Assembly: GCF_003340495.1 (NCBI RefSeq)
Contig: NZ_QASA01000001.1
Location: 4,836,001-4,900,000, forward strand
Source of the DNA: Adhaeribacter pallidiroseus
Lineage (GTDB): Bacteria; Bacteroidota; Bacteroidia; Cytophagales; Hymenobacteraceae
Direction of reading: 5' to 3'
DNA: 64,000 nt
Part shown: positions 60,524 through 64,000 of the stretch, in pieces
How positions within the stretch are numbered: position 1 is the first letter of the stretch
How the letters are laid out: every line of letters begins with the position of its first letter
Program-made: the position numbers and the translations under genes
The notes under the pieces: model-generated
Told to the model about the DNA's origin: nothing
The model's input: only the letters and a program-made list of their open reading frames with translations
Database searches by the model: none

Positions 60524-60913
60524 TCAATTCCAAACCGTATTCTTTATTACCAACGTAGTAATTTCTGTAAATAACTCTTCCGGATCTATTGGTTTAGAGA
60601 TAAACGTATTGGCACCTAATAACAAAGATTGAATATGTTCTTTGCGATCACTGGGGCTGGTTACCACAATTATAGGAATATTACTTTTTTTTCCCATATT
60701 TTCCCGGATGTATTTGGTAGCCGTATACCCATCCATTTCCGGCATGTGAACATCCATTAATATCAGATCATAATGTTGCTTAGCGAGTTTATCAACGGCT
60801 TCTCTACCGGTCTCCACTATATCTAAAGCAAAACCAAAATCTTCTACTACTTTCCTGATCATCAATTGATTAAGCTTATTGTCTTCGGCCAATAGAATTT
60901 GTAACTCGCCCAT
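60524..60913 (-). CDS. single-domain response regulator (CheY-like)
   Basis: A 129-residue receiver domain with no output domain. The acidic pocket is ILLAEDNKLNQLMIRKVV, the phospho-acceptor Asp is in DLILMDVHMPEMDG (about residue 54), the switch Thr in IIVVTSPSD and the Lys in FISKPI. The sequence style (AEDNKLNQLM, MDVHMPEMDGYTAT) is that of receivers in phosphorelays with hybrid kinases. No kinase gene is adjacent, so it is an orphan here. It is convergent with the permease gene, 14 bases away. Confidence 0.93.
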   Translation of the reverse strand: MGELQILLAEDNKLNQLMIRKVVEDFGFALDIVETGREAVDKLAKQHYDLILMDVHMPEMDGYTATKYIRENMGKKSNIPIIVVTSPSDRKEHIQSLLLGANTFISKPIDPEELFTEITTLVIKNTVWN

Positions 60914-61216
60914 TAGTACTGCTATTATGTATGCTGCTTTTAATTGATTGTAAAGATAACTAATTAACTAATTGTTGATTTTAGATTAAATAATTATAAA
61001 AATTTAAAAAAAACGTATCCAATTATTATCTGAATAATGTACAAAATTCTTAAAAACAGTCCGTTTAATTATTTAAAAGAATAAAAAGCGCTTCTGCTTT
61101 TGGCAACGTTACCGGTAATATTTGCCCTCTAATGGCTTGCAACTACAAGAACAACCGCTTACTTTAGACATTTTAGCACCACATATAATCACTTAAAAAT
61201 TTTGTAATTGTATACT
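60914..61216. other. intergenic region upstream of the second TIM-barrel gene
   Basis: A/T-rich divergent control region of the receiver gene and the isomerase gene. It includes the operator-like site at 61102-61126; nothing else is seen. Confidence 0.4.
61102..61126. promoter_or_regulatory. candidate LacI-type operator upstream of the TIM-barrel gene
   Basis: GGCAACGTTACC is followed by GGTAATATTTGCC. The central TTACCGGTAA is a perfect 10-base palindrome and the outer GGCAA/TTGCC match with a one-base offset. An AACGTT core is shared with the two sites in the saccharide island. Confidence 0.4.
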
Positions 61217-62059
61217 ATGAAATATACCCGCAATGATTTCCTGAAAACCGCTGGTTTAGGCTTAGCGGCCAGCTTAGCACCCGTTTCAATTAAAAATTTA
61301 GCCGCGCAAACTCCGGTTAAATCAAAAACAGACCGTCTAAAACTAGGTTTAGCCTCTTACACCTTACACAAATTTAGTCTGGATGAAACTATTAAGATTC
61401 TGCAACGCCTGGAACTGAAAGAAGTATCGCTGAAAGAAATGCATTTACCCATGAGTGCTACACCCGCAGAGTTAAAAGAAATGACGGATAAAGTGCGGAA
61501 CGCCGGCATTAACCTTTATGGAGTAGGTGTAATCTACATGAAATCGGAGCAGGAAGTAGACCGGGCTTTTGCTTACGCTAAAAATGCCGGCGTAAAGATG
61601 ATTGTGGGCGTACCCAATCATGAATTATTACCATATACCGAGAAAAAAGTAAAAGAATACGACATCCGGATAGCTATTCATAACCATGGCCCGGGTGATA
61701 AAGTGTATCCGAGCCCGGAAACGGTTTATGAAAAAATTAAAAATTTAGATAAACGGATTGGTTTATGCATTGACATCGGGCACACCCAACGCATTGGTTT
61801 AGATCCCATTAAAGATACGCTGCGTTTTGCCGACCGACTGTACGATGTACATATTAAAGACGTAACCGGCAATACCGAAAAAGATACGCCCACCGAAATT
61901 GGGCGCGGAGTAATTGATATTCCGGGCTTTTTGAAAGCTTTACTAAAAATTAAATACACGGGCAGCGTTTCTATGGAGTACGAGAAAAATGCCGATGACC
62001 CTGTACCGGGTTTAGCTGAATCGGTAGGTTATACCAGAGGCGTAATGCGATTAATATAG
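61217..62059 (+). CDS. sugar phosphate isomerase/epimerase-like TIM-barrel protein, exported
   Basis: A 280-residue AP-endonuclease-2-type TIM barrel. The ATG at 61217 (MKYTRNDFLKTAGLGLAASL) is preferred to a TTG at 61208. The leader resembles a Tat signal but with one Arg (TRNDF), so the export route is uncertain. Metal-site residues: Glu in LKEVSLKEMHLP, His in IRIAIHNHGPGD, Asp/His in GLCIDIGHTQRIG, His in YDVHIKDVTG and Glu in GSVSMEYEKNADDP. It is homologous to the 23996-24922 protein but alone, without DUF1080 or dehydrogenase partners. It is likely a sugar isomerase, epimerase or keto-glycoside lyase. Confidence 0.88.
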   Translation: MKYTRNDFLKTAGLGLAASLAPVSIKNLAAQTPVKSKTDRLKLGLASYTLHKFSLDETIKILQRLELKEVSLKEMHLPMSATPAELKEMTDKVRNAGINLYGVGVIYMKSEQEVDRAFAYAKNAGVKMIVGVPNHELLPYTEKKVKEYDIRIAIHNHGPGDKVYPSPETVYEKIKNLDKRIGLCIDIGHTQRIGLDPIKDTLRFADRLYDVHIKDVTGNTEKDTPTEIGRGVIDIPGFLKALLKIKYTGSVSMEYEKNADDPVPGLAESVGYTRGVMRLI

Positions 62060-62378
62060 AAATTTTAAATTTCCTTAATCAACTAGGGGCCTTCTTACAA
62101 TTTGAGAAGGCTCTTTTATTTACGCCATTTTGCATGAAGCTAACTTTCTTTGTTTGACTAAGTAAATATCTACTTTATACAAAAATATTGTAAGAGCAAG
62201 CAAAATCTTACCGGTTGAAAGTAATGTTATTACGGAAACAACTATTTTTACTGAGGAATGAAAACACACTTACAAGTGTGAACCGGAATATAATAAAAGA
62301 CTAGGTAGAGGTGCTGTCTACCGGGTGAAAACAATGAAAAAGATTTGTGTGTAAGAAAAATAAGGCTGCAAGACTAAG
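62060..62378. other. intergenic region after the TIM-barrel gene
   Basis: Contains the terminator at 62087-62120. The remainder, to the stop of the small membrane-protein gene, shows no coding frame or repeat. Confidence 0.4.
62087..62120 (+). terminator. terminator of the TIM-barrel gene
   Basis: GGGCCTTCT (62087-62095) pairs with AGAAGGCTC (62105-62113), with one G-T pair, and is followed by TTTTATT. It lies 28 bases after the stop. Confidence 0.8.
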
Positions 62379-62681
62379 CTAATCGCCAGAATGATGCTTT
62401 TTACGTCTTGCATAATTGAAACTGCAAAAGAACACTGGTGTATATTGAAATACCGATAAAATCATCATTATTTCAAAAGTTGGCCCGTTCTTATAGCCGG
62501 ATAATAATAGACCCACAATAAGGTTACTTATTATTGAAAATAACAGAAATGCTCCTATAAACTTAAGCATTGACAAGTGGACATCTTTTCTGTCTAAGAT
62601 AGCGGCTAGAAGAAGACCACAAGGAAATGCGAGCCAAATTGAATACATAAAAACCATGAGACTCGCACCTAAAAATTCCAT
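62379..62681 (-). CDS. small membrane protein of unknown function
   Basis: A 100-residue protein with three predicted TM segments: about residues 5-25 (GASLMVFMYSIWLAFPCGLL), 38-60 (LKFIGAFLLFSIISNLIVGL) and 68-88 (FEIMMILSVFQYTPVFFCSF). It ends in a basic tail (YARRKKHHSGD), which should face the cytoplasm. I do not recognise the family. It is a single gene in an A/T-rich stretch, in the same direction as ilvA but separated from it by about 290 bases and the ilvA terminator. Start codon ATG. Confidence 0.6.
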   Translation of the reverse strand: MEFLGASLMVFMYSIWLAFPCGLLLAAILDRKDVHLSMLKFIGAFLLFSIISNLIVGLLLSGYKNGPTFEIMMILSVFQYTPVFFCSFNYARRKKHHSGD

Positions 62682-62889
62682 AGCAAATTAATGATATAAC
62701 CTTACTATCATAATATAACAACTATTGTGACTATATATAATTCATTTAATACTGATACATTTAACTTATTGCTTTTATTGCTTCTCACGTAAAGTTACGG
62801 TGGCGTTTATAAGTATTACCCAATAAGTGGTCATAACGACTTAGGTAGGTACTCCTAGTATTAACTTGCTATGCAGGACATTTTAAAAT

Positions 62890-62929
62890 AAAAATAGCTT
62901 TAGCGCTACCTGCACCAAAGCTATTTTTT
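62890..62929 (-). terminator. ilvA terminator
   Basis: AAAAATAGCTTT (62890-62901) and its perfect complement (62917-62928) around a 15-base loop. On the minus strand the stem is followed by a T-rich run. It lies about 40 bases after the ilvA stop. Confidence 0.85.
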
Positions 62930-62970
62930 AAATTTTTAATTTTCTACTTGGTAGTTTTTACATAGTATTA

Positions 62971-64000
62971 TTAAATAATAAAGTGATAAAACTCTGGCCG
63001 GTTGTTAATGTACTCGCAATTAAAGTTACGTTCCGTCATTCGCTGCACTAAAGCATCAAAATCTGACCGGCTTTTTAATTCGATACCAACCAACGCCGGC
63101 CCTTTTTCCCGGCTGTTTTTCTTGGTATACTCAAAGTGGGTTATATCGTCGGTAGGCCCTAAAATATAATTTACAAATTCCTTTAATGCGCCGGCACGTT
63201 GCGGAAAATTAACGATAAAATAATGCTTCAGGCCCTCATAGAGCAAGGAGCGTTCCTTTATTTCTTCCGTACGGGTAATATCATTATTGCCGCCACTTAC
63301 AACGCACACAACCGTCTTACCAACAATTTGGTCTTGTACAAAGTCTAAAGCAGCAATACTTAGCGCCCCGGCCGGTTCTACCACCATGGCTTCTTCGTTG
63401 TAAAGCTGCAGAATAGTAGAGCAAACTTTCCCTTCGGGTACCGTAATTACTTCATCCAGGTTTTCCTGGCAAATCTGTAAAGTTAATTCACCTACTGATT
63501 TTACCGCCGCCCCATCCACAAATTTATCAATATGTTCCAGCGTTATTTTTCGGCCGGCTTCAATAGATTTTTTCATGGCTGGCGCCCCTTCGGGTTCAAT
63601 ACCAATTAAAGTAGTTTCGGGGCTTTCCTCTTTAAAATAACTCGATACGCCTGCGGCCAGGCCTCCACCACCAATCGGCATTAGCAAAAAATCGATTGGC
63701 TTAGTAGCAGCTTCCAGTATTTCCAAGCCTACGGTGCCTTGGCCCGCAATAACTTGTAAATCATCAAAAGGGTGAATAAAGACAGTTTTATTTTGATTGG
63801 AGTAGGCTAACGCTTGTAAGTACGAATCATCGAAGGTGTCGCCGGTAAGTACTATTTCTACGTGCTCTTTCCCGAATAATTGTACTTGCTTTAATTTTTG
63901 CTGCGGGGTAGTTACGGGCATAAAAATATGGCCTTTTATCCCGAGTTTATGGCAGGAATAAGCTACCCCTTGCGCATGATTGCCTGCGCTGGCGCATACA
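62971..64000 (-). CDS. ilvA: threonine ammonia-lyase (threonine dehydratase), 5' part beyond the window
   Basis: The frame stays open to the right edge, so the gene is cut by the window. From the edge it reads CASAGNHAQGVAYSCHKLG, the conserved IlvA block, so only about the first 80 residues, including the PLP Lys, are missing. The PLP-phosphate loop LLMPIGGGGLAAGVSSYF and VVEPAGALSIAAL are present. The C-terminal single ACT-like domain (YFIVNFPQRAGALKEFVNYI onward) matches the shorter isoleucine-sensitive form. It converts threonine to 2-oxobutanoate for isoleucine synthesis, with feedback at the ACT domain. An ATG inside at 63921 is not the real start. Confidence 0.95.
   Translation of the reverse strand, partial: VCASAGNHAQGVAYSCHKLGIKGHIFMPVTTPQQKLKQVQLFGKEHVEIVLTGDTFDDSYLQALAYSNQNKTVFIHPFDDLQVIAGQGTVGLEILEAATKPIDFLLMPIGGGGLAAGVSSYFKEESPETTLIGIEPEGAPAMKKSIEAGRKITLEHIDKFVDGAAVKSVGELTLQICQENLDEVITVPEGKVCSTILQLYNEEAMVVEPAGALSIAALDFVQDQIVGKTVVCVVSGGNNDITRTEEIKERSLLYEGLKHYFIVNFPQRAGALKEFVNYILGPTDDITHFEYTKKNSREKGPALVGIELKSRSDFDALVQRMTERNFNCEYINNRPEFYHFII

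Noticed and set aside
1-64000. tRNA, rRNA and riboswitch genes
   Set aside because: I looked in the larger gaps for cloverleaf-like sequence ending in CCA-type acceptor stems and for known riboswitch cores and saw none. A covariance-model scan would be needed to exclude small RNAs.

Overview
This window is a stretch of chromosome from a member of the Bacteroidota, most likely the order Cytophagales and close to Adhaeribacter/Hymenobacter-type soil or freshwater bacteria. The phylum is shown by a SusC/SusD pair, type IX secretion (T9SS) genes and CHU_C/T9SS-type C-terminal domains, lipobox lipoproteins, the absence of Shine-Dalgarno sites, and two promoters of the TTG-N19-TAnnTTTG type. The genus is an inference. 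I see no rRNA, tRNA, CRISPR array or intact transposase.

Layout. 74-9536: housekeeping and envelope genes (dipeptidyl peptidase of family S9, a lipoprotein, an OmpP1/FadL-type porin with a Gly/Tyr/Asn-rich lipoprotein, proS, an oxidoreductase). 9537-13743: the Leloir genes galT, galK and galM, interrupted by a repeat-rich patch that contains a dead DUF559 nuclease gene between inverted repeats. 14206-29919: a cytochrome c, then a polysaccharide island with a GH88 enzyme carrying a probable T9SS tail, two GH43 enzymes, a PmoA/DUF6807 protein, a TIM-barrel/DUF1080/Gfo-Idh trio that looks like an oxidative (3-keto) glycoside-cleaving pathway, and SusD/SusC. 31098-35332: a three-gene oligopeptide-type ABC importer without its ATPases. 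35482-45768: a tiny Thr/Ser-rich peptide gene, an unknown helical protein, an S41 protease, a two-component system, a DUF1028 protein and a GT117/DUF2723 membrane protein. 45903-54121: a T9SS surface-protein module (PorE-like OmpA protein, PorP/SprF, and a 1708-residue adhesin with an ice-binding-type head, 14 Ig/PKD-like repeats and a CHU_C tail). 54706-64000: RNase D, a tesA-like esterase divergent from a ybbA/ybbP-type ABC system, a lone receiver protein, a second TIM-barrel isomerase, a small membrane protein and the 3' part of ilvA, which runs off the right edge.

How the parts fit. The GH88/GH43 enzymes and SusCD would trim and import a pectic or arabinogalactan-like glycan. The trio would open remaining glycosidic bonds, and galM/galK/galT would process released galactose. 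No dedicated regulator is present, but a 19-bp-arm palindrome upstream of susC and a related AACGTT-type site ahead of the trio suggest a LacI-family repressor encoded elsewhere.

The most unusual material is non-coding. Arrays with a 7-bp period lie against gene ends, in three cases running across a stop codon. About 39-bp CTCCCC/GGAGGGG repeats bracket the DUF559 relic. A small A/T-rich gene sits between ybbA and ybbP with a heptamer array at each junction, which looks like an inserted cassette.
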